Source: Sapria himalayana (Eukaryota > Streptophyta > Magnoliopsida > Malpighiales > Rafflesiaceae). From it: a DNA stretch of 64,000 nucleotides. The first letter of the stretch is position 1. Every line of letters begins with the position of its first letter. The notes below the pieces were generated by a model that worked only from the letters and a program-made list of their open reading frames with translations, had not been told where the DNA came from and searched no databases. The position numbers and the translations under genes are program-made. The stretch spans positions 1 through 64,000 of the forward strand of contig JAREIK010017961.1 in assembly GCA_029783825.1 (NCBI GenBank), in the 5' to 3' direction. Positions 40,240 to 51,842 of this stretch are shown here, in pieces.

Positions 40240-41486
40240 AAAATATATGATTAGCTTGAAATTATTTCTATTTTGATATTACTTTTATGATGATGATGAT
40301 GATGATGATGATTAGATATGATAAATTAAAAGTAATTTAAAGATACTTTAAATTTATTGTTGTTGAGCTTTAATATTTAGATATGACAAAATCTTTAAGA
40401 TTAGTCTTGAAGTTACTTCTAATATTTTTTTGAAATGTGCGTTGCTTGCATATGACTAAAAATTATTTAGGTATTTGGATAGAAATACAAAGACTAGATC
40501 CAGTGGGGATGAGGTTGAAAATATACATAATAAATGAAGGTGGAGCTGGATAATGTAAAATCCGACTTGAATCTAATTCGTTGTCATCCTTACCTCAAAT
40601 AGGTATCTCTTATCTTTTTATATATAGAAATTAATCTTGTTTTCGTTCTTTTAATTTCATTTTTAATTCTATCATTCTTAATCTCATCATACATTCATTT
40701 TATCTTTAATATAAAATTCATAAAATATTAAATTTCATTTTTACATATATTACTTTTGGATCATCCAACATTAAGTTTCATAAAATATTATTGGTCTTAT
40801 AAATATTTTATAAAATTCTCTTTAAACTATTTAGCACACGTCTATCATAAAGAACTCGTAGGCGGCTCTATATTTAGTTTATTTAATTTTAATTCTGTGA
40901 GATATATTGTCATCAATCTATTTGTCATTACTTAATATATATAGCTTTCAAATTTAAAATAACTAATATTTATACTTATTATTTCCTCATTTTGATTAAC
41001 AAATCATTATCATTATTAACATAATTAAACTCATATTTTAAATACTTCATCTAACTCTGATTATCCATAAACTTCTTAAATTTAATTGCTATCCTCCAAA
41101 TTTTTAGTTTCCTATATTTTTTTAGTCTCATCAATTAACATTAAGATGTCTGCACGTAACATACTCTAAGAGATCTTCTTATAGATCTCTTGTCAATTTA
41201 TCTATAATAAGTATAAAAATATAAGGACCAAATGATGATCCGTTGCAAAATCTTACAACTATTGGAAACTCTTGAGTTATGTCATTAACTAATTTAATTC
41301 AAAACATCACCCTCTTATATATATCTTTGATTAACCCAATATATTACTTAATATTCATTTATTACATAATACTCATCAAATAAAATTTATTAAAACTATA
41401 TCATAAAATGTTTCTAAATCAATGAAATCATACATAATTTTTGTTTCTCAATATATTTCTCGATTAATTATCTGACTAGATAAATA

Positions 41487-42021
41487 TAGAATTGTATCAA
41501 ATAGGCCAGGCAGCCCGAGCAGGGACCACGGCCGATTAGTAGTGCATGGCTCGTCCTTATCTAGAACATCCCAAAATTGTGCCTCGGCCCAGGACGAGCT
41601 GGCCATTGTACGTTCATGTCGTCCTAGGCCGGCATGAGCAGTGCCTCATGTCGGGTGAGGCACAACCCGTATGCATGGCACAGGGGCACGATAACCCAAC
41701 CTGGGTGGGTTATCCAATTGTTTTCAAATAATCAACCACATTGCCGATTTTAATTGGTCGACCAATAAGTCGGCATCCCATCACACAAAGGCCATGGGCT
41801 TCTTTCGTCGTTCACCATAATCATGCATCTTCGAGGTTCAGCATGGTCCGACATAGTCGTGCACTTGGCCATGCCCACTATTTCGTACTGGGCCGGTGAC
41901 TGTGTCACCATGTCGTGCCAGGCAAGACACGAGAATTTTACCATGCCGTGCTAGCACGGCACTGTGACAACCTTGAAAAAATGGGTCGTTCCAATACAGT
42001 ACGACCCATTGGACACCTCTA
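41487..42021. mobile_element. hAT-type MITE, copy B-left, 535 bp
   Basis: It starts TAGAATTGTATCAAATAGGCC and ends GGACACCTCTA. Flanks are GATAAATA (41479-41486) and GATAATAA (42022-42029), the same duplication as in palindrome A with some drift. Confidence 0.85.
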
Positions 42022-43183
42022 GATAATAATTTTTATAATAAATCTAACATAAATATCAATTAATTCTCCAAAATTACTACCACTCTTCTTAGTTTATGTT
42101 AATCACTCTTTTATAAATCTTCATGGTATAATTAATGAGTTCAATCATTCTCATCACATACTTCTATCATGAATAAATTTATAAATATATTTATGAATAT
42201 ATTAAAAGAATAATGTTTTTATTTCTTTATAACATAGTGTTGATTGAACTTCATGTTCAATCACTAAATCAGAGAGAATATTTAGGTATATTATATGAGT
42301 TGTATTTTATATTTATTAATTTTATTTTATAATTAATGAATTAAGGATTTTTTGTTATTTTAATTTATTATTTTTGAACAAGCTCGTGGAAGATTTTTTG
42401 TTCAATCACTAAATCATGAAAATATTAATCAAACCATATTAATATTTCTCAGGCAGCGTCTTACTTTCAATATAAGAATTCATATTTTTAATCTCTTATA
42501 GTATCTTTTTAATATTTGGATACCAAGCTTCACATCTGAGAATTTTGTTCATTCACAATGTCAACATACAATGTTATACGAATTTTGTTTCATTACTAAC
42601 AATGTATTTGGGATATTGTTAATCTATCAGTGGAGAAACTTATGATAGATTATAAATATTTAATATAAAAGAAGCTTGGTACCCAAATATTAAAAAGATA
42701 CTATAAGAGATTAAAAAATAAATTTTTACAATGAAAGGAAGACACTGTCTGAGAAATATTATGATGGTTTGATTAATATTTTCATGATTTAGTGATTAAA
42801 CAAAAAATTTTCCACGAGCTTGTTCAAAATAATAAATTAAAATAACAAAAAATATTTAATTCATTAATTATAAAATAAAATTAATAAATATAAAATACAA
42901 CTCATATAATATACCTAAACATCCTCTCTGATTTAGTGATTAAACACTATGTTCAAATAACACTATGTTATAAAGAAATAAAAATATAATTCTTTTAGAA
43001 TATTCATAAATATATTTATAAATTTATTCTTGATAGAAATATGTGATGAGAGTGATTGAACTCATTAATTATACCATGAAGATTTGTAAAATAGAGATTA
43101 ACATAAATTAAGAAGAGGGGTAGTAATTTTGGAGAATTAATTAATATTTATGTTAGATAGATTTATTATAAAAACTATTTCTC
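42022..43183. repeat. Core palindrome of B with inverted loop
   Basis: Half-cores 42022-42531 and 42671-43183 surround a loop at 42532-42670. The loop is the reverse complement of loop 1861-2000 in palindrome A, as mirror symmetry of the whole region predicts. Confidence 0.82.
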
Positions 43184-43707
43184 TAGAAGTGTCAAATGGG
43201 TCGTGCTGTTTTGGCACGACCCATTTTTTCAAGGTATGGTTAAATCACTGTGTCATGCTAGCACGACATGGTAAAATTCTCGTGTCTTGCATGGCACGAC
43301 ATGGTGACAGTCCACCAGCCCAGTACGAAATAGTGGGCATGGCCGAGTGCACGACTATGTCGACAATGCTGAACCTCAAGAAGCATGATTATGGTGAACG
43401 ACGAAAGAAGCCCATGGCTTTTGTGGGATGGGCGGCCGACTTATGGGTCGACCAATTAAAATCGACCATGTGGTTGATTATTTGAAAACAATTGGATAAC
43501 CCACCCAGGTTGGGTGCCATGCACACTGGTCGTGTCTAACCCGACACGAGGCACTACTAATGTCGGCTTAGCATGACACACGAACGTACATAGGCAGCTC
43601 GTCCTGGGCCGAGGCACATTTCTAGCTATTCTGTATCAGGTCGGGCCATGCACTGCTAATTAGGCCGTGGTCCCTGTCCTGGATGCCTGGCCTATTTGAC
43701 ACCTTTA
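43184..43707. mobile_element. hAT-type MITE, copy B-right, 524 bp
   Basis: It starts TAGAAGTGTCAAATGGG; its end has lost a few bases (GACACCTT in place of GACACGATTCTA). Flanks are TATTTCTC (43176-43183) and TATTTATC (43708-43715), the drifted duplication. Confidence 0.8.
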
Positions 43708-44952
43708 TATTTATCTAGTCAGATAAGTAATTGATAAATATATTGGGAAACAAAAATTATGTATTATTTTATTGATTTAGAAACATTTTATGATATAGTT
43801 TTAATAAATTTTATTTGATAGTATTATGTAATAAATTTATATTAAGTATATATATTGAGTTACTCAAAGTTATATATAAGAGGGTGATGTTTTGAATTAA
43901 ATTAGTTCATGACATAACTCAAGAGTTTCGAATAGTTGTAAGATTTTGCAACGGATCATCATTTGGTCCTTATATTTTTATACTTATTATAAATAAATTG
44001 ACAAAGATCTATAAGAGGATAACTCTTAGAGTATGTTATGTGCAGACGTCTTAATGTTAATTGATGAGACTAAAGAAAATGTAGGAAACTAAAAATATGG
44101 AGGATAGCAATTAAATTTAAGAAGTTTATGGTTCATCATAGGAAGATGAAGTATTTAAAATATGATTTTAATTATGTTAATAATAATAATGATTTGCTAA
44201 TCAAAATGAGGAAATAATAAGTATCAAATATTAGTTATTTTAAATATGAAGGCTATATATATTAAGTAATGACAAGAAGATTGATGATAATATATCTCAC
44301 ATAATTAAAATTAAATAAACTAAATATAAAGCCGCCCAACGAGTTCTTTATGATTGACGTGTGCTAAATTGTTTAAAGAGAATTTTATAAAATATCTATA
44401 AGACCAATAATATTTTATGAAACTTAATGTTGGATGATCCAAAAGTAACATATGTAAATGATGAAATTTAATATTTTTGAATTTATATTAAAGTAACAAA
44501 ATGAATGTATGATGAGATTAAGAATGATAAAATTAGAAATGAAATTAAAAGAAATAAAACACGATTAATTTATATATTTGAAAAGATAAGAGATACTTAT
44601 TTGAGGCAGGGATGACAACGAATTAGATTCAAGTCGGATTCTACATTCTCCATCTCCACCTTCATTTATTATGTCTATTTTCAACCTCATCCTCATCCCC
44701 ACTAGATCTAGTTTTTGTCTTTCTATCCAAAGACCTAAATAATTTTTAGTCCTATGCAAGCAATGCACATTTTAAAAAAATATTAGAGGTAACTTCAAGA
44801 CTAATCTTAAAGATTCTGTCATATCTAAACATCAAAATTCAAAAACAATAAATTTAAAGTATCTTTAAATTACTTTTAATTTATCATTTCTAATCATCAT
44901 CATCATAAAAAAATATTAAAATAGAAATAATTTCAAGCTAATCATATATATT

Positions 44953-46190
44953 AAAAAAAAATTAAAACAAAAATAAAAAACATACATTTTTTAATATAAA
45001 AATTTTTATAAATAGAGAATTATATTTTTTAAAATTTTATTTTCTATTTTCTACTTTTCTATTTTTCTCATCTCCTGCTCCTCTCTCTCTTCTCTCCTCT
45101 TATACTTCTACCTTTACTATGTTTTTACTACTGTTATATTTATATATGCAGTGCAACTAAAAATTTAAATTGAGATTAGAGATGATGCAAAAAAAGTTAA
45201 TTACAACAAAGAGATTGCAGTTACGGTATACTTTTTTTAATATTTTATAAATTTGTTATTACTTTTTTATAAATTAAAAAAATAAAAAAAAATAGCAAAT
45301 AATTAATATAACAATAATGAATTTGACGCAAATATAGATAATAATAGTATCCTTACAAAAAAAGTGAGGTTGAAATTAGGTTATCTCCAATGATCTCAAA
45401 CCAAACTCATTTACTGCCTAAAAAATAAAAAATTAAGTGAACTTAATTAGTATGGAGACTTTAAAATAATAAAAAATAAAAATTCTAAGAGTATCGAAGA
45501 AGAATTAGCATAATATATCTATTATCAAAAAATATATACATGTAGAACATTGGTCGCCACATAAAAGATACTAATTAATATACCAAAAAATATAATACAT
45601 TAGATCCAGACAAACCCAACTAAACAGCAAAATCTTTTAAATTGGATCTTGTTCAGCTTCATTAACCCCCTTCAAATATCACAATGATTTTCGGAGGGAA
45701 TGTATGATCAAACTAATTATTATTATGTATCTTCTGATCTGATTAGATATTCATATGGTAGTCAATTTTATGCATTTTTACTTATCACAATATTATCCAA
45801 GATCTTCCAGACTGCTTATCATAAAATTACTAGGCCAACAAGTCAAAATGACATATAAATATTATAAGTTTAAAAAATAATTAATAATTAACAATCTAGA
45901 AAATATACTGGAGTGATACTGTGAAATCCAATATCTAAACTAGTAGTGATAATATATTATTCGCATGTCTCACCACCCATTATGTAGATTCAAAATTAAA
46001 TTTTAGTAAAAAAATTTTATAATTTCCTAATATCATTCATCTTCATGATGAGTCTGTCATATATGAATATAATGAAGATCTTTAAAAAATATATTATTCA
46101 AAATAAAATATTTAGTATTATTTTTTATAATACGTTTAATAATAAAGTAACTATTAATAGCTATTAGTATGTATGTTATGCCGAATGAAA
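44953..46190. other. AT-rich sequence outside the palindrome
   Basis: No gene is recognised. A pyrimidine-rich stretch (CTCCTCTCTCTCTTCTCTCC type) lies at 45070-45105. 45380-45410 (TTATCTCCAATGATCTC) resembles ends of Tourist/Stowaway-like MITEs, but no partner end was found. Confidence 0.5.
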
Positions 46191-46740
46191 CATGAATACG
46201 GCAATGGGCAAAAGTGTCCGTGTGTCGAACACGTGAATACAGCTAGACACGCTTCAGATACGTGTCCAATACACCACGTGACATATCATTGACCAAAATT
46301 GCAGGTCACAGTTTTGGATACGATTCCAACACATTTTAGAGATGATTGGACATGCGATACGAGAAGAATTTCATAGTTTCAAAGATGGAATGAGGGGGGA
46401 TTTTGGAGCTGGAACAGTGAGGGTGGGATTTAAATGCATGATTTTAATTTTTAAATATGCAATATATAAGTATGATTATTTATTAAATATAATTTCAAAC
46501 CTAGAAAATTATTTATAAAAATAATGTTTTGCAACTTATTTTTTATTTAGCTAAATTATTTTTTAAGAATAATATTTATAAAGATAATTATTTTTATTTT
46601 ATTATGTCGTATCCTAGTATTATCCGTATCCTAGTTTTTTGAAATTTGCAGTGTCTCCGTATCTAATTGTGTCGTATCCCATTGTGTCGTATCCCAGTGT
46701 TCGTGTCCGTGTTCGTGCTTCTTGGATGACGAGGATCTAT
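46190..46740. mobile_element. Possible non-autonomous element with GTGTCGTATCC repeats
   Basis: The left end region (46195-46270: ATACGG, GTGTCCGTGTG, GACACG, ATACGTGTCC) is a loose reverse complement of the right end region (46605-46730), where GTCGTATCC is repeated about five times before GTTCGTGTCCGTGTTCGTGC. The middle is AT-rich. There is no coding sequence, and a clean target-site duplication was not found, so the superfamily is open. Confidence 0.45.
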
Positions 46741-46839
46741 ATGGGTGTATCACATAATCAATTTGACAACAGAAGAAGGAATGAAAATTTTTACCTAAGC
46801 ATTTTAAAAAATATACTAAGATATTTAATGATAACTAAT

Positions 46840-47930
46840 AGATAATAGGAATTTAATACTCTTTGTTTGTCAGTGAACCTAAAAAAAATTTCAAATAAAT
46901 ATGAAACACCATTGAAATTACACCTTCCTGATATTAGAGTCATGTGTTGGTACCAACACATAATATCCACTATATCAATGATAAGAATGACGAACTTATT
47001 AATGATGATTTTGATAATAATACAAAAATATCTTTTATGAAATTCATAAAAATTATTTATGACACGACCATGTGTTCGTCTATGTACACTCCAACAGCTT
47101 GTATTGTACTTGAGTACATACGCAATATTAGTAACATGTTTAGTAATTATATAGTTCATGTATTTAGTATCATGACTGTTAAGATGAAAATCACAAATTT
47201 AAAATATTAATCCTCCATTCTATCTATTTATTGTTTGACTACCTATATGTATTTTAAGATTAAAGTGAGAAATAAGATATATTTTGACATACTATTCACG
47301 TGTATAACTATGAACACACCTAAAAGTTGTATTCGCGAAAATTTAATTAAATTATTTATATATTACAACATTAGATATGATAGTTACAGTCAGACTCCGA
47401 GTACTAACAACATGAACATCATATTGAAGATGCTTACTTCTCCATTCAATTAGCCTTGAGAAAGCGATGAGCTATTTTCGAATAGGAACGAGCTATCAAT
47501 ACTCAAATACTAATTACTGCTCATCTTATCAAATTATGATGATAAGAATTTAGATATTTTACTTTGAAAATTTACGTATTCGTGATATCTAACATGACAC
47601 GTGATCTACTAACCTCTATGATATCTAGTACAACATCAAAGCCAACTTTTTCTGTGACGGCCAATAGTATTTTAAATAGGAGATCAAACCACGATTAAAC
47701 ATCATAGAGACACTTACATGCATGACGGACTAGAAAAATTTGAGATTGAACATTCAAGATAGGACCCAAGAGCTACTAACGAATTATGATTCATAGGAAA
47801 TGGAAGATATTGAGGTCACCAATAGCGATACCTTCAAATACTTACATAATGATGACCCTCTGCATCCGCGCTACCATGCTAGTGGTATGCTCACATATTG
47901 ATGGCTCATGTAATTTTTGATTGTATTTTT
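46840..47930 (+). pseudogene. hAT transposase relic (middle to C-terminus)
   Basis: Two conserved parts are clear. At 47030-47215 one frame reads FMKFIKIIYDTTM then YTPTACIVLEYIRNISNMF and ends MKITNLKY, matching the hAT stretch with form FLKPFY..T..FSG..YPT....F and M..KY.KYW. At 47548-47660 another frame reads NLDIL, then SNMTRDLLTSMISSTTSKPTF, the equivalent of the hAT form FDILxWW...YP.LS.MARDIL.IP.ST.ASE.AFS at the dimerisation domain. Stops and frameshifts are frequent. The N-terminal BED finger and the catalytic N-terminal half are not found upstream. The layout parallels the more decayed relic at 11.3-12.6 kb. Confidence 0.75.
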
Positions 47931-48189
47931 TTTCATACGATATCATATTTTCATTATTTTAAATTTCTGTTAGCTATGTCATTATGTACTTATAATTTTA
48001 TGCTTCCACTCATATTATAAATGTGGGTGTACGTATCATATTCTACTTTTGATTATAGAATAAATTTTTTTTCATTAAATAATTTTTTTAGTTAGCCGAA
48101 AGTCAAATTATTTTTAATTATTTATTTTATTTTAATTCATTTAAGCATTATATTTTCAATAAATAATGAATTAAAGTTTCAAAATATTT

Positions 48190-49117
48190 TAATTAGATTT
48201 TTTTTAGCACAGAAACCAGCACGATCTAGCAAGTGCACGACCAAGCATGGTTGTACCCGACTACGGGCCAAATGTATCTGCCGGGCATGCTAGAGTGGCA
48301 TCAGGCCTTCATGCAAGTTGCAATTTTTTTAGTACTTTTTGACATCCACGACACATTTTTTTGTCCTAACACATTCAAAAAGTAATAACCATATTTTTAA
48401 CCTCCTCGATCAATAAATATTCCAAGTAATTTTGCCAAAAAAAAAAACTGCTCCAAAAAAACAGTGATTTGAGGGTAGAAATTCTGCCCAAATCAGGAAA
48501 CCTAATTTCAGGGTTAAAAATAATTCTATCACCCCAGAAATTCCAATTGCGCCCATGGAGATGCTTTCTGACACCCACAACACCGCAAAACACCAAGCTA
48601 CACATCAAAACACCAATACTACATCTTGAAATCACTTTCCGCCCAAATAACCAGCTGAAAATCATGATTTTTCACCTGCACAATAGCATTTTTTTGTGTG
48701 GCCAGGATTTATGGCATCGATGTCCACTATGCCAAAACTATCACACATGTGTCATGCCAAGAATGGCTTACATACCTGGCACGCCGGCATGAAATAGCAG
48801 CATGGGCCACATGGCACTACATGACTGGCCAATGCCAGCCAGAGGACACGAGGAGTGGCCAGGGGCCACTGCAGCACTGCCTAGTCCCCACTAATCAGTG
48901 CGATGGCCAAGTCGAGAGCGGCTTGGCCCATGACCGACTCAGCACAACCCAACTGAGGAAGCCGAGCCCTCGAGTCATGTCTGGCCTACCTCCATGTTGT
49001 CGTGCCGGCACAACATGACTCAAGCACCTAATTCATGCCGCACAGTACAATGGTTTGCTGTGCCACCAGAATTTGAGTCATGTCAATCCCTGCACAACCT
49101 GATTGGCACCTCTAAAA
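48190..49117. mobile_element. hAT 3' non-coding and GC-rich subterminal region
   Basis: Following the hAT relic, sequence rich in GGCACG, GTGCC, TGGCCA and CCATG motifs runs at 48205-48310 and 48690-49117. It ends TTGGCACCTCTA (49106-49117), which is the hAT terminus TAGAGGTG in reverse. The AT-richer block 48310-48690 between them carries no gene. No left terminus of this element was found, so the element is truncated or its left end has drifted. Confidence 0.6.
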
Positions 49118-49369
49118 CAAGGTGGCAAACAACAACATATGAGAGCGCCCAACATGTAGGTTGTATCGATCCGTTACTTGTATATTATATTTTATTAAGT
49201 ATTATTATAGTTTATTTTCAATTTTTATTATTCATTTTTTTTATTATATTGATGGAAGAACATAACATGCAGATTGTCTCAATATGATTTATCCATTATA
49301 TAAGCACATTATTTGTATAAGTTTTATTATCAAATATTATCATTTTTTTTATGTTTGCTAGTTTCTATA

Positions 49370-49381
49370 TGGTATTACAGC
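49370..49381 (+). other. Likely copia primer-binding-site remnant
   Basis: TGGTATTACAGC differs at two positions from TGGTATCAGAGC, the usual initiator-Met tRNA primer site of plant Ty1/copia elements. It lies upstream of copia pol relics on the same strand. The 5' LTR should end just before it, but its borders are not clear. Confidence 0.5.
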
Positions 49382-50779
49382 AATACCAAATAGAAAATAA
49401 ATCATAGGATGAATGTCTGGTCAAGTATTATAAATCCTAAAGAGAGATATGCATGTATTGTATTAACACAATGCACACACATTTAGAATAGAGAAATCAC
49501 ACACAATTACTATGCACAGATATTGTGCACAGTTATTGTGCATTGACGCCCATTGTGTCGATGTCGTGCACAAAGGAATATAGTAGTGCGGCCTAGGTGC
49601 AACAGTGAAATAATACTCATGCAAAAAAGTTTTTTGGGAAAACCCAATATATGGTTTCGGTTCCAATTCTGGTCTAATTAAGAGAGCAAATTAATTTTGG
49701 GACCATATTAAGTTTGGAGCAATCAAATTCAAGACCAATTCAGATCTTTATTTCACTCAATTTAAGATGCTAGGAAAATCCCTCCAAACCAAAGTTTATT
49801 ATTCATTTTGGGGACAGATTTATTAATGCTTCAAACTTTTTTTTTGTTTAGATCATATTTACACTTCTCAAGAATTCAAACCAAAGAAAACCTAAGTTTG
49901 ATTAACAAATGAAATATGTAGAGAATTCATCACAGTAGAGATAAATAGAAAAAAAAACCTTGATTCAGTATGCACATTATAGAAGAGCGGGTTATACCAC
50001 AAATAATTACTGTGACTTATTTTTTGAGAGAAGATAATAATTACTACATAGAGACAAACTGATTATCAGATTCAACCAATATTCATCACAAAACTCATCT
50101 ATCATGATACTTATTAAATATGAATATACAAAACTTCTTTCTAAGTCAGGAGCATGTATTTTCCCTTTCTCAAATATTATTGGATTTGTCACTCGTGCTC
50201 ATCATTCATACTCTTGGATTATCAAAACAAGAGTTAATACTTACTTCACAAATAATCATTATTTATTAACTATTATTTTTTATATTCTGAAAATTTTATT
50301 ATAGCTAATAACAAACTTTATAAATACATCGGATATGACAATATGTCTGTCAGCTCATTAAATTATGATCATGTTATGATTCTTCCTAATTGTCATGTAA
50401 ATATATTTTAACTAAGTTCTTTTTTCAAGCATCTCAGCATTGATTTTTTTAATCCAATTAAGTTTATTTGCAGGATTAAAAAAAACTATTATGAACACTT
50501 AGTTTATGATTTTGCAAAGTGAATATCTATCATTATTATCTATCATTGGCCAAGTTAAGAGTTTCTTTTAAATGTTTGACGGTGTTGGACTCTTTACTCA
50601 TATATTCTCAACTTGATTATCTATTATTGACCAAGTTAAGAATATTATATCCAATCATTATGGATATTTCTAAACAACGGTATGAAGGATATTAATTAAA
50701 AAAATACATCAGAGTTTTTTATCATACTCACTAACATAATGTGAATAGCAACTCATTCGATCTGATATACTCATATGCA

Positions 50780-51257
50780 TAGTTGTTAAATCGAGATTCG
50801 AATCAAGAATCAAAATGCTTGATTAGTAGATCGAGAATCAAAAATCAAATCGTGAATCAAATTTTGTGATTTTTTTCTACGTTAATTAATTCTTATTTCC
50901 TATGGTTAGTTTTTTTTTTGGTATTTTAGTTTTTTTTGTAATTTTTTTAATATTTTGTTGCTTTTTTACATTAAATACGTAATACCAAAGGTTGTAATTA
51001 TTTTTTTCCACGTTAATTAATTACTATAGTTGATAATTTTTTTTATAATTTAGTTTTTATTTTTCTAACTTTTTAAGGATCTTGGTCATTTGAGAATCGA
51101 TATTAATTCAATTAATGTGCATCGATTCGCAATTTAGTGATTCAGTCTTCGATTCATACATATTTTTAATTCTTTTAAAAAGTCAGATCATTTACCCCCT
51201 GTATCATGAATCAAATCATGAATTGAATCGTGTATTATACGATTATGATAACAGTGA
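50780..51257. mobile_element. Mutator-type MITE, 478 bp, in copia integrase
   Basis: Non-coding element with imperfect termini (TAGTTGTTAAATCG left; reverse of the right end TCACTGTTATCATAATCG) and repeated AATC/GATT-rich subterminal motifs such as AATCAAATCGTGAATC. It is flanked by 9-bp copies TCATATGCA (50771-50779) and TCATATGTA (51258-51266), one mismatch. A 9-bp duplication is typical of Mutator-like elements. The copia integrase reading is split exactly here (NSFDLIYSY / VDLIK...YLFTF). Confidence 0.72.
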
Positions 51258-51584
51258 TCATATGTATGTTGACCTAATAAAGATACAACCAAACATGACT
51301 TTAGTTACTTGTTTACATTTATTAATGGTTACTCATGATTTATGTGAGTATTTCTTTTTGTCGATAATTACCAGTTTTTTTTATTTTTCAAATATTTCAT
51401 AAAATAATAAAAAAATAATTTGATAAATATATTAAAAAAATAAAAAATAATAATATATTAGAATACATATTTGATAGATTTGATATTTATTATATAAATT
51501 ACAAAATTATGCATCAAGCTTCTTGTGTCATCATACTCACATAAAATATGCTAGCTAAAAAGAAAAATAAACATTTAGTTAAGA

Positions 51585-51842
51585 TAGAGGTGTCAAACGG
51601 GCCATGATGGGCCGGCCCTATACGATTTTAGGTTGCCTAACCGGGCAATCATGCCGGGCCAGGCAAGACACCATTACTGTACCGTGCCGGGCCTGGCCCG
51701 GCACGGTTTTGTGGAGCTCAGCCCAGCACGGGGCCACAGCACGAAATCCACAGGGTTCGGCCCTGTTCTGTGGAGCTCAGCCCAGCACGGGCCCACGGCA
51801 CGAAATCCACAGGGTTTGGCCCGGGTCTGTGCATGTCTCCTA
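51585..51842. mobile_element. GC-rich hAT-like MITE with internal 59-bp duplication
   Basis: It starts TAGAGGTGTCAAACGGGCC and ends near CATGTCTCCTA. The interior has GGCCGGCC, GCCGGGCC and GGCACGG dyads. A 59-bp unit starting TGTGGAGCTCAGCCCAGCAC is repeated twice (51711-51769 and 51770-51828) with four or five differences. No 8-bp duplication was found at the borders, so one end may be lost. It interrupts the copia relic between integrase and reverse transcriptase. Confidence 0.65.

Larger units (their letters stand above)
1..44952. repeat. Giant imperfect inverted repeat (about 45 kb), arms mirrored about ~27.2 kb
   Basis: The left arm (1-25990) recurs as reverse complement in the right arm (28420-44952), and the left arm probably continues before the window. 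Mirrored landmarks read by eye: 10.13 with 40.59 kb, 10.9 with 39.8, 13.3 with 39.15, 14.15 with 38.15, 19.0 with 35.45, 21.6 with 32.75, 22.9 with 31.5, 24.4 with 30.0, 25.3 with 29.1 and 25.95 with 28.45 kb. Identity is high: a 62-codon open stretch at 22845-23033 (minus) aligns without gaps to 31370-31558 (plus) with three residue differences. The arms differ in tandem-repeat length and in one hAT-bearing block at 11.1-13.3 kb. It could be a real segmental inverted duplication or a hairpin-read assembly artefact. Confidence 0.88.
40240..44952. repeat. Palindrome B: simple 4.7-kb foldback-like composite
   Basis: 40243-42531 is the reverse complement of 42671-44950: AT-rich outer arm with (GAT)n, hAT MITE, half-core, 140-bp loop, and mirror. 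It is the mirror partner of palindrome A, without the tandem array. The right-hand pairing stops at about 44950, which is also where the giant palindrome ends. No clear target-site duplication is visible at the two outer edges. Confidence 0.85.

Noticed and set aside
45380..45690. Possible Tourist-type MITE (TTATCTCCAATG motif)
   Set aside because: No matching inverted end and no TAA/TTA duplication could be found.
46791..47159. 122-codon open frame on the minus strand
   Set aside because: It is antisense to the hAT transposase relic, which has recognisable conserved residues on the plus strand.
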